Shown: one piece after another, positions 14,174-20,245 of the stretch
How positions within the stretch are numbered: position 1 is the stretch's first letter
How the letters are laid out: every line of letters starts with the position of its first letter
NCBI GenBank assembly: GCA_035935775.1
Contig: DASYWT010000436.1
Coordinates: 1-21,767 of the forward strand
Length of the DNA stretch: 21,767 bases
Direction of reading: 5' to 3'
Origin: JAICWP01 sp035935775
Lineage (GTDB): Bacteria > Acidobacteriota > Terriglobia > Terriglobales > Acidobacteriaceae
Position numbers and translations under genes: made by a program
The notes under the pieces: generated by a model
Told to the model about the DNA's origin: nothing
Databases searched by the model: none
The model's input: only the letters and a program-made list of their open reading frames with translations

Positions 14174-15634
14174 TCAGAACAGCCCCACTGTCCCCCGTAC
14201 CGACTCAATCAGCTTCTGCGAGTCGTAGCCCACGCCGTCCTTGAACACCGTGTCCACGTTCTCGATGTCATTGATGCGGGCTGAGGGATCGCCGTTGATA
14301 AGCACCAGGTCGGCCTGCTTGCCAGCGGCGATGGTGCCGATGCGCTGTAGCTGACCCTCATACTCAGCCCCATTAGAGGTCGCGATGTGGATGGCCTCCA
14401 GGGGTGTGAACCCGGCTTCCACCAGCAGTTCGATCTCGCGCTGGTCGCCGAAGCCGGCCAGTACCCCGCCGATGCCGGTCGGGTCGCAGCCCGCCAGCAG
14501 CAAACCTCCGGCCTTGACGAACTCGTGCTCGAATTGCAGCTCCTTTTTGAACAGCGTGCCAACCTCGGGCGAGGGCCGGCTGGCTCGCGCCTGCAGATAG
14601 TTGATCTCCGCCTGGGGCAGCATAGAGTCCAGCACTTCCTTGCGCAGCGGCGGTCGGCCAGGAACATCCAGCTCAAATACCGGCAGCGTCGAAGTTACCG
14701 CTACGTGATGGTCAATCAGCGTGTGCATCATTTTTTGCACGGCCGGTCCGTCCACGTCCTCTTTGAGCAGTGAATCGAAGTCTGCCTTTCCGGCGGGACA
14801 CTGGTCGGGCTGCTTGCCGGGCACAAATTCGGTGTCCACGAACATGGGCCCGTGCTCCAGATCATCAATGCCAAGTTGGGCGGCCTCGGTCTGGGTGACC
14901 GAGCACAGGTGGCCGGTTACTTTGATATTGCGCTTGTGGGCCTCCTGAATGGCCGCTCCCAGCTCGGCGCGGGTGATGTTCATATAGGCCTTGAAGGAGG
15001 TGACGCCCTGGTCCGCCCAGTAGTCCACCAGTTTGCGAGCGTCATCCGGACCGGTGAGCTGGTGCATCTGGGTGAAAAACGAGTGCGGACCCTCCAGGTA
15101 GGGGCCGGTGACGTCGATTTTTGGTCCCGGCATCTTGCCGGCTTCGATCGTCTGCTTGATGTTGAGGTCGGCGTAGGGTTCCAGGCTGCCTGCGGTGCGC
15201 AGCGAAGTAACACCGGCGGCCAGGTAAAGGCGCGGAAAGCTGAAGCCCACTTCTTTGATCATGATGGGCTGGGCCACTGAGCCATCGAGATTGCGCGCCA
15301 GGCCCGCGGCGTAGAACAGGTGCTCGTGCATCATGACCAGGCCGGGAATCACAGTTTCGCCGGGCACATTAAGCACTTTGGCATTGGGAGGAACAGAAAC
15401 CGTGGCGGCATCGCCCACCGCCTGGATCTTGCCTTCCGAAATAACAAGGGTCTGGTCGGCGCGCGCCGGCGCCCCAGTGCCATCAATCACCCGAACATGG
15501 GTGAGGGCAATGACGGGCGCATCCACCTTGACGTACTGCCGTACATCTGGTGCAAGAGAAGAGGCGGATTGCGCGGGCGCGAGGACCGAAACACGGCACA
15601 GGAAAACGATGATGATCAGAAAACGGACTCGCAT
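14174..15634 (-). CDS. Secreted amidohydrolase family protein (imidazolonepropionase-like)
   Basis: A 486-residue metal-dependent hydrolase of the amidohydrolase superfamily. A signal peptide (RVRFLIIIVFLCRVSVLAPAQ, residues 2-22) points to export to the periplasm. The body has the small N-terminal beta domain (ALTHVRVIDGTG), then PGLVMMHEH with metal-binding H103 and H105. Further candidates follow: K215 (SFKAY, probable carboxylated lysine), H242 (VTGHL), H261 (EHG) and D384 (GCDPTG). It ends with GTIAAGKQADLVLINGDP. Such proteins are often annotated as imidazolonepropionase-like or Xaa-Pro dipeptidases; the substrate cannot be told. I chose ATG 15634 because a GGAGAG ribosome-binding site lies just upstream and the signal peptide begins there; the frame is open to 15688 with no better start. 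Confidence 0.87.
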   Translation of the reverse strand: MRVRFLIIIVFLCRVSVLAPAQSASSLAPDVRQYVKVDAPVIALTHVRVIDGTGAPARADQTLVISEGKIQAVGDAATVSVPPNAKVLNVPGETVIPGLVMMHEHLFYAAGLARNLDGSVAQPIMIKEVGFSFPRLYLAAGVTSLRTAGSLEPYADLNIKQTIEAGKMPGPKIDVTGPYLEGPHSFFTQMHQLTGPDDARKLVDYWADQGVTSFKAYMNITRAELGAAIQEAHKRNIKVTGHLCSVTQTEAAQLGIDDLEHGPMFVDTEFVPGKQPDQCPAGKADFDSLLKEDVDGPAVQKMMHTLIDHHVAVTSTLPVFELDVPGRPPLRKEVLDSMLPQAEINYLQARASRPSPEVGTLFKKELQFEHEFVKAGGLLLAGCDPTGIGGVLAGFGDQREIELLVEAGFTPLEAIHIATSNGAEYEGQLQRIGTIAAGKQADLVLINGDPSARINDIENVDTVFKDGVGYDSQKLIESVRGTVGLF

Positions 15635-15683
15635 GAGGCTCTCCGGGCACGAATCTGTTGGGCTGAGCATTGTACCTGAGAGA

Positions 15684-15843
15684 AGCACTCAGCATTCAGC
15701 CCTCAGCATTCAGCCCTTGAACCTCATCGGAAATCGCTTAAGAACGCCACGCCGCGGAACAAAGGCCACACCTCAGAACAGGCTTTTGAGGGATCCCGCA
15801 CAAATGTTCAAGGGCTGAGTGCTGACCGCTGAGTGCTGATTGC
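15684..15843. repeat. Inverted pair of CAGCACT/CAGCATT word arrays (type A)
   Basis: 15684-15722 is an irregular array of 7-9-base words built on CAGCACT, CAGCATT and CAGCCCT, ending in CAGCCCTTGAAC. 15806-15843 is the same kind of array in the opposite orientation, ending in the reverse complement of CAGCCCTTGAAC. About 83 bases of unique sequence lie between them. The right array overlaps the 3' end of the racemase gene and supplies its stop codon. There is no constant repeat-spacer pattern, so it is not a CRISPR. Confidence 0.7.
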
Positions 15844-16542
15844 TGCCTCCCCACCGCCCACTGCTTTCCGCACTGCCGCCCTCGCCAGGATGCGCGTGGA
15901 GTCGAGCGTCGGCAAAGGAGAAGCCTCAGGCGTAACCAGCAGCGGGATTTCCGTGCAGCCCAGTACCACGGCGTCGCATCCCACGGCCTTGAGCCGGCCA
16001 ATGACTTGAAGATAGTAGGAGAGGGATTGCGGCGTGAACTTCGCGTACACCAGTTCATCCATGATGATCTGATCAATGCGCGCGCGTTCTTCGGCGGTAG
16101 GCGCCACGTGCTCAATGCCCGCGGCCTTGAGTTTGGCGGGATACACCGGGCCCTCCATCGTGTAGCGCGTGCCCAGCAGGGCCAGGCGGCGGTAGTTCTG
16201 GCGGCGGGCCTCGTTGGCCACCTCCTCCACGATGTGCAGCCAGGGCCGGGGCGAGCGCGGCGCTACCTGATCGAAAGCGCGGTGAATCGTATTGTCGGGG
16301 CAGATGAAGAAGTCAGCGCCAATGCGGGCGAGCTTTTCCGCAGAGGAGAGCATCAGCTCCGCGACCCCCTGCCAGTCGTCGGCATAGATGCAGCGCATAT
16401 AGTCCGCCAGCGGATGGGTATGCATGGAAACTTCAGGGTGAGCGTGGCGTCCCAATACTGCCGCGCCTTCCAGACAAACGGTGCGATAACAGAGCGCAGC
16501 GCCTTCCGCGCTGCAGGCGACGATGCCGATGTGTTGAGTCAT
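15808..16542 (-). CDS. Aspartate/glutamate racemase family protein
   Basis: A 244-residue member of the Asp/Glu racemase superfamily, cofactor-independent enzymes using two cysteines as acid and base. Both are present: C81 in FFICPDNTIH and C196 in VVLGCTEIPLL. The start IGIVACSAEGAALCYR and the central LALLGTRYTMEG segment also fit. The first motif reads CPDNT rather than the common CNT or CANT form; this occurs in the YgeA/aspartate racemase branch, so I favour amino-acid racemase over glutamate racemase for cell wall. The last ten residues (ISTQRSALSP) and the TGA stop come from a repeat array and are probably not original. Start ATG 16542 has no ribosome-binding site because another repeat array begins directly upstream. 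Confidence 0.82.
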   Translation of the reverse strand: MTQHIGIVACSAEGAALCYRTVCLEGAAVLGRHAHPEVSMHTHPLADYMRCIYADDWQGVAELMLSSAEKLARIGADFFICPDNTIHRAFDQVAPRSPRPWLHIVEEVANEARRQNYRRLALLGTRYTMEGPVYPAKLKAAGIEHVAPTAEERARIDQIIMDELVYAKFTPQSLSYYLQVIGRLKAVGCDAVVLGCTEIPLLVTPEASPLPTLDSTRILARAAVRKAVGGGEAAISTQRSALSP

Positions 16543-16544
16543 TG

Positions 16545-16778
16545 TAGCTGGCAGTTAGCAGTTGGTAGCTGGTGACAATGCCACAAGCATGACTTGAGTC
16601 ATCCTGAGGGACTTCAGTCCCGAAGGACCTCGCGTGCACCGCTACCAAACTTCAAGTGTCTCGTCACACCACGCGAAATGCTTCAGGGCTGAAGCCCTTC
16701 AGCATGACGCCATACCACGATAGTTGGTAGCTTGTCCTGGTGCAAAGCACCAACTACTAACTACCGGCTACCAACTAC
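16545..16778. repeat. Nested element: family D copy 2 inside type B word arrays
   Basis: The outer layer is two inverted arrays of words such as TAGCTGG, CAGTTAG and TAGTTGG (16545-16574 and, inverted, 16721-16778). The inner layer is a family D pair with arms 16598-16637 and 16670-16708, inverted and differing at 8 of 39 positions. Within each arm a hairpin (GGGACTTCAGTCCC on the left) is kept by paired changes: positions 11/24 G:C to A:T, 14/21 A:T to G:C, and 6/29 C:G to G:C. The element fills the whole gap between the racemase and adenosine deaminase family genes, leaving no room for an ordinary promoter outside the repeats. Confidence 0.8.
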
Positions 16779-16785
16779 ATTTTGA

Positions 16786-17829
16786 TTACAAATCTGTCTT
16801 GACCGCATCCACCGCGTTCAGGAACGCCAGTTTTTTTTCCGCCGGCAGGAAAGACGCCTCAAATGAATTACGGGCGACCTCGCGCAGCTGCTCGTTCGTA
16901 AATCCAAACGCGTCCTGCGCCAGCTGGTACTCGCGCCCCAGTGAAGTGCCGAAAATTACAGGGTCATCGGAATTGAGTGTCACCATGATCCCGGTATCGA
17001 AGTACATCTTCAGCGGGTGCTCCTGCACGGTCCGGCAGCAGTTGGTGCGCAGGTTGCTCGTGACCGCTATCTCCAGCGGAATCTGCCGCTGCACCAGTTC
17101 GGCCATGAGTTCCCGGTCGTACCAGGCGGTCAGGCCGTGGCCGATGCGTTCCGCTTTCAGGTTCATGGCCCCCCAGATGGATTCGGGCCCGGTGGTCTCG
17201 CCGGCATGGGCCACGACATGCAAACCGTGCTCGCGGGCGTAAGCGAAGGTGTCGCGGAACAGTTCGGGACCGGCGCGGCGCTCGTCGCCGCCAATGCCAA
17301 AGGCCACCACGTTGCGGTCGCGATAACGCGCCGCGTCTTCGGCCACGCGCTGGGCGCGCTCTGGGCCGAAATGGCGGGTAGCGTCAAAAATCCAAAGCAG
17401 CGACACGCCGAAGTCGCGCTCACCCTGCGCCCGGCCGCGTTCCAGTGCCTCAAAGATGGCGGCAAAGTCCTTGCCCTGCCAGTGGCACACGCCTACCGAA
17501 ACGTACACTTCGGCGTGCAGCACGTTTTCTGAGCGCAGCCGCTGCATCAACCGGTAAGTGATCAGTTCCCAGTCCTCGGGCGCCTGCAGATGCTCCGTCA
17601 CCGCCTTGAAGGCCATCAGGAAGCCGTTAAAATCGTGGTACTCGTAGAGGCGCTCGACCTCTGCCAGATCAGCGCCCGGCATTCCGTGGCGCTTCCGCAG
17701 TTCGACTAAAGTGGCCGGTTCGACCGAGCCTTCCAGGTGCAGGTGCAGCTCCGCCTTGGGCAACGAGAGAACGAAGGGGCCAGGTGTCGCTAGTTTGTAA
17801 TCGAAGGTGATCTGCTGGCCGGAGCTCAT
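16786..17829 (-). CDS. add: Adenosine deaminase family protein
   Basis: A 347-residue zinc hydrolase that removes an amino group from an adenine nucleoside or derivative. Family motifs are complete: HLHLEGS (zinc ligands H29 and H31), HAGE (zinc ligand H208, catalytic E211), IGHG (H231), SNLRTN, and NSDDPVIFG (D288/D289). Length is normal. Substrate could be adenosine or a related compound such as aminodeoxyfutalosine (menaquinone pathway), which the sequence alone cannot settle. The ATG at 17829 overlaps the TGA of the transporter gene as ATGA, so the two are translationally coupled; the ribosome-binding site is poor, which agrees with coupling. The open frame continues upstream of this start but lies over the transporter gene and is not used. 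Confidence 0.88.
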   Translation of the reverse strand: MSSGQQITFDYKLATPGPFVLSLPKAELHLHLEGSVEPATLVELRKRHGMPGADLAEVERLYEYHDFNGFLMAFKAVTEHLQAPEDWELITYRLMQRLRSENVLHAEVYVSVGVCHWQGKDFAAIFEALERGRAQGERDFGVSLLWIFDATRHFGPERAQRVAEDAARYRDRNVVAFGIGGDERRAGPELFRDTFAYAREHGLHVVAHAGETTGPESIWGAMNLKAERIGHGLTAWYDRELMAELVQRQIPLEIAVTSNLRTNCCRTVQEHPLKMYFDTGIMVTLNSDDPVIFGTSLGREYQLAQDAFGFTNEQLREVARNSFEASFLPAEKKLAFLNAVDAVKTDL

Positions 17830-19409
17830 AGCCGATTCGACTTGGCAAACTCGCTGTGATGCCGGCTGTAGAGGAAGTAGATGGTGAGGCCGATGGCCAG
17901 CCAGACAAAGAAGCGCAGCCAGGTGATGACCAGCAGGCCGCTCATCAGGCCCACGCACAGCATCACGGAAATCAGCGGGAACCAGGGCACAAAAGGAACC
18001 TTGAAACCGCGCTGGCGGTCGGGCTGCGTACGGCGCAGCACGATCACGCCCAGCGAAACTAACAGGAAGGCGAACAGGGTGCCGATGTTGGAGAGGTCCG
18101 CGGCCTCGCTGACCGCGAAGATGCCCGCGGGGATGCCCACCGCGAAGCCGGCAATCCAGGTTGACCAGTGTGGCGTCTTGAACTTCTTGTGCACGGATGA
18201 AAACAGCTTGGGGAACAAGCCGTCGCGCGACATGGCGTACCAGATTCGTGCCTGGCCGTACTGAAAGACCAACAGGGAGGAAATCATTCCCATCAAGGCG
18301 CCAATGATAATCACCGCCTGCGACCATTTGTTGGCTGCCAGATGCTGCAGAGCATAGGCTACCGGCGCCTGCGCCGCTTCCCCGGAAACGAAGGTCGGGT
18401 ATCTCATCATGCCCAGCAGAACGATCGAGACGCCAATGTAAAGCACGCTGCACACAATCAGCGAGCCGATGATGCCGATGGGTAAGTCGCGTTGCGGATT
18501 TCGCGCCTCCTCCGCCGCGGTGGAGACCGAGTCGAATCCTATATAGGTGAAGAAGACGATGGCCCCGCCGCTGACTATGCCGGCAAAGCCCGAGGGCGCA
18601 AACGGCTTCCAATTACCGGGACTGACCAGCATGCCGCCGATGACCAGGAAGGTCAGGATGGCTCCGATCTTGATCGCCACCATGACGTTGTTAGCTTCCG
18701 CCGACTCACGCACGCCGCGCACCAGCAGCACCGTCAGAATGAACACGATCAGGAACGCGGGAATGTTGAAGTAGGCGCCGGTCCAGTGCCCCGCGTCCCA
18801 CACTGGCGTGGACCATTTGTCGGGCAAGGGTATGCCAAAGGAGGCTAATTGCGCCTTGGTGTAAGCGCCGAAGCCGATGGCCACCACCACGTTGCTGACC
18901 ACGTATTCCAGGATCAGGTCCCAGCCGATAATCCAGGCAAAAATTTCGCCCAGCGTGGCATAGGAATAAGTGTAGGCGCTGCCGGCGATGGGGATCATCG
19001 AGGCCAGTTCGGCATAGCACAGCCCGGCGAAGCTGCAGGCAAAAGCAACCAGCAGAAACGATATGGCGATGGCCGGGCCGGCTGCCGGACGGCCATGCAT
19101 GAGCACGCTGGCGGTGCTGCCGTGGCGCAGCAGGCCAATGATCAGATCCATGACCTGGGCGTGCAGGATAGAGGGCACGCTGAAGTTCTCGCCGGCCGCC
19201 GCCGTGCCGGTGAGCACGAAGATGCCGGAGCCGATGATGGCGCCGATGCCCAGAGCGGTCAGGCTCCATGGCCCCAGCGTTTTTTTGAGCCGGTGTTCTG
19301 GCTCCTCGGCTTCCGCGATCAGCTTGTCAATGGATTTCTTGGCAAGCAACTGGCTGCCCTGCGGGGCAGCCGGAGGTTTCTTGGCTTCCTTCGTGGTCGT
19401 CTCTGCCAC
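17826..19409 (-). CDS. APC superfamily amino acid permease (CAT-like)
   Basis: A 527-residue inner-membrane transporter with about 12 or more hydrophobic helices. After a charged cytoplasmic N-terminus come LGPWSLTALGIGAIIGSGIF (substrate-binding loop of helix 1, about residues 45-64), then AGPAIAISFLLVAF and YAELASMIPIAGSAYTYSY. Further on are FFTYIGFDSVSTAAEEARNP and YAMSRDGLFPKLF. This motif set marks the cationic amino acid transporter branch of the APC superfamily. Between helix 1 and helix 2 there is an extra stretch of about 37 residues (73-109) absent from typical members. The GTG start at 19409 has an AGGAG ribosome-binding site four bases upstream. Coupled by overlap to the adenosine deaminase family gene, so the pair is probably one transcription unit; a joint nutrient-scavenging role is only an inference. 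Confidence 0.92.
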   Translation of the reverse strand: MAETTTKEAKKPPAAPQGSQLLAKKSIDKLIAEAEEPEHRLKKTLGPWSLTALGIGAIIGSGIFVLTGTAAAGENFSVPSILHAQVMDLIIGLLRHGSTASVLMHGRPAAGPAIAISFLLVAFACSFAGLCYAELASMIPIAGSAYTYSYATLGEIFAWIIGWDLILEYVVSNVVVAIGFGAYTKAQLASFGIPLPDKWSTPVWDAGHWTGAYFNIPAFLIVFILTVLLVRGVRESAEANNVMVAIKIGAILTFLVIGGMLVSPGNWKPFAPSGFAGIVSGGAIVFFTYIGFDSVSTAAEEARNPQRDLPIGIIGSLIVCSVLYIGVSIVLLGMMRYPTFVSGEAAQAPVAYALQHLAANKWSQAVIIIGALMGMISSLLVFQYGQARIWYAMSRDGLFPKLFSSVHKKFKTPHWSTWIAGFAVGIPAGIFAVSEAADLSNIGTLFAFLLVSLGVIVLRRTQPDRQRGFKVPFVPWFPLISVMLCVGLMSGLLVITWLRFFVWLAIGLTIYFLYSRHHSEFAKSNRL

Positions 19410-19431
19410 TGTGCTCCTGTGGGGCCGTGGG

Positions 19432-19477
19432 GGTAACGCCGGCTTCTCGCCGGCTGCGTGTGTCTTGAACGGACTTT
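19432..19477. repeat. GCCGGC hairpin repeat (family G), intergenic copy
   Basis: GCCGGC (19438-19443), TTCTC, GCCGGC (19449-19454), preceded by GTAAC and followed by TG...TGTCTTG. The same order (GTAGC, GCCGGC, 5-base loop, GCCGGC, TGTCTTG) occurs inside the helicase gene at 21285-21313. It lies just upstream of the APC transporter start. Confidence 0.65.
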
Positions 19478-19501
19478 AAGTCGTCGTCCTAGCCTTGGCG
19501 C

Positions 19502-19632
19502 CGTATCAGGGCACGACTTCAGTCGTGCCGATGAGCTGTGTAGACCGGCTTTAGCCGCTGTGTTGTGCGCAGCGCCTAAAGGCGAATTTATTTACCGCCG
19601 GTACGGCATGGCTAAAGCCATGCCCTGATACG
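19502..19632. repeat. Composite palindromic element, family E
   Basis: CGTATCAGGGCA (19502-19513) and TGCCCTGATACG (19621-19632) form a perfect 12-bp outer inverted repeat. Each outer arm runs into its own hairpin: GGCACGAC-TTCA-GTCGTGCC (19510-19529) and GGCATGGC-TAAA-GCCATGCC (19605-19624). The hairpin arms differ, but four of five differences form two compensated base pairs. Two smaller stem-loops lie between (GGCT-TT-AGCC and CGCCT-AA-AGGCG). The element fills the gap between the transporter and the small basic protein gene. Confidence 0.8.
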
Positions 19633-19707
19633 AATCTCGCTGCAAACTCTTACTTGCCACGCATACGTTCAGCTAAGGTACGCAGGCGGAGCCAAGCTTC
19701 GTCTGCC

Positions 19708-19869
19708 TTATCGCTTCGCCTGGCCGCGCGCCATCTTCTTCATCTTGCGCTTCTTCGAGCCGCGAGCGTAATCCCGCTTCTTCTTGGGATTCTTCTGCTC
19801 CCGCTCCTTGCGCTTGGTTCGCTTGGCCTTCTTGCGTTCTTCCTTGCTCAGGTTCTTAGTATTTGCCAT
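19708..19869 (-). CDS. Small, extremely basic protein (53 residues)
   Basis: ATG at 19869 to TAA at 19708-19710. The product begins MANTKNLSKEERKKAKRTKR and ends KMARGQAKR. I count 17 lysines and 9 arginines in 53 residues against 5 acidic residues, a net charge near +21. It has no cysteine or tryptophan, no membrane segment and no recognised motif; the middle is probably helical and the remainder disordered. A GGAGAG sequence lies about 13 bases before the ATG, rather far for a ribosome-binding site. High lysine content with little codon or residue noise, a clean start and stop, and isolation between repeat elements argue for a real gene. The composition suggests binding to nucleic acid or the ribosome, but the function is unknown. 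Confidence 0.7.
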   Translation of the reverse strand: MANTKNLSKEERKKAKRTKRKEREQKNPKKKRDYARGSKKRKMKKMARGQAKR

Positions 19870-19912
19870 GAGTGCGTTTGTTCTCTCCGTTTAATTTTCG
19901 ATGTGAGCCGGC

Positions 19913-20022
19913 GTCATCCTGAGGGCCTCGAGGCCCGAAAGCCTGTTCTGAGCCTGTCGAAGGGAATCTAGCGCGCACAAGCGAGAATCACCTTGCTGCG
20001 CGCGAGAGGCTTCGGGACTAAT
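19913..20022. repeat. Family D copy 3, rearranged
   Basis: The left arm starts GTCATCCTGAG at 19913 and has its own hairpin GGGCC-TCGA-GGCCC. After CCCGAA the arm is interrupted by a piece containing TTCTGAGCCTGTCGAA (19946-19961), a motif seen as an interspersed repeat in many bacteria, before resuming with GGAATCT. The right arm, inverted around 19998-20020, keeps only the inner half (AGTCCCGAAGCCTCTCGCG read inverted). This copy is therefore decayed, with a second repeat apparently inserted. It lies upstream of the small basic protein gene. Confidence 0.6.
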
Positions 20023-20037
20023 GAGTCTGTTTTACGA

Positions 20038-20135
20038 ACATTCTTTCGCCCCGCCGGGGCTTGATTTCACTCCGCTTTTTAACCCACGGCTTGCGCCGTG
20101 GGCTACATTCTTTCGCCGCTTCCGCGGCTAAGATT
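20038..20135. repeat. Hairpin cluster with 13-bp direct repeat (family F)
   Basis: ACATTCTTTCGCC occurs at 20038-20050 and again at 20105-20117. Each copy runs into a GC-rich palindrome (CCCCGCCGGGGC; CCGCTTCCGCGG). Between them CCCACGGC-TTGC-GCCGTGGG makes a strong 8-bp hairpin. The cluster belongs to the repeat-filled stretch 19870-20245, where no gene was found. Confidence 0.65.
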
Positions 20136-20140
20136 ACGCC

Positions 20141-20242
20141 AGCTACGAACTACCAGCTACTAACTACCGACTACCAATTAGCGGCTACCAGCTACCACCT
20201 GCCACTATCCGCTGATTACCGACTCCTGACTACCGACTCCCG
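20141..20242. repeat. Type B word array downstream of helicase gene
   Basis: About 100 bases of irregular short words such as CTACGAACTA, CCAGCTACTA, CCGACTACC and CCACCTGCCA, ending four bases before the helicase stop codon. It uses the same vocabulary as the arrays around 16545-16778. The spacing between words is not constant. Confidence 0.65.
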
Positions 20243-20245
20243 GTT

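Noticed and set aside
15684..15845. Possible CRISPR array
   Set aside because: Words vary in length and sequence, there are no constant repeats with unique spacers, and no cas gene is present.
17830..18612. N-terminal extension of the adenosine deaminase frame (about 260 residues)
   Set aside because: It lies over the transporter gene in another frame; the deaminase homology begins right after the ATG at 17829, which overlaps the transporter stop.
19870..20245. Possible additional small protein genes in the repeat-rich gap
   Set aside because: Short frames here are made of palindromes and word arrays; none has a ribosome-binding site with plausible protein composition.
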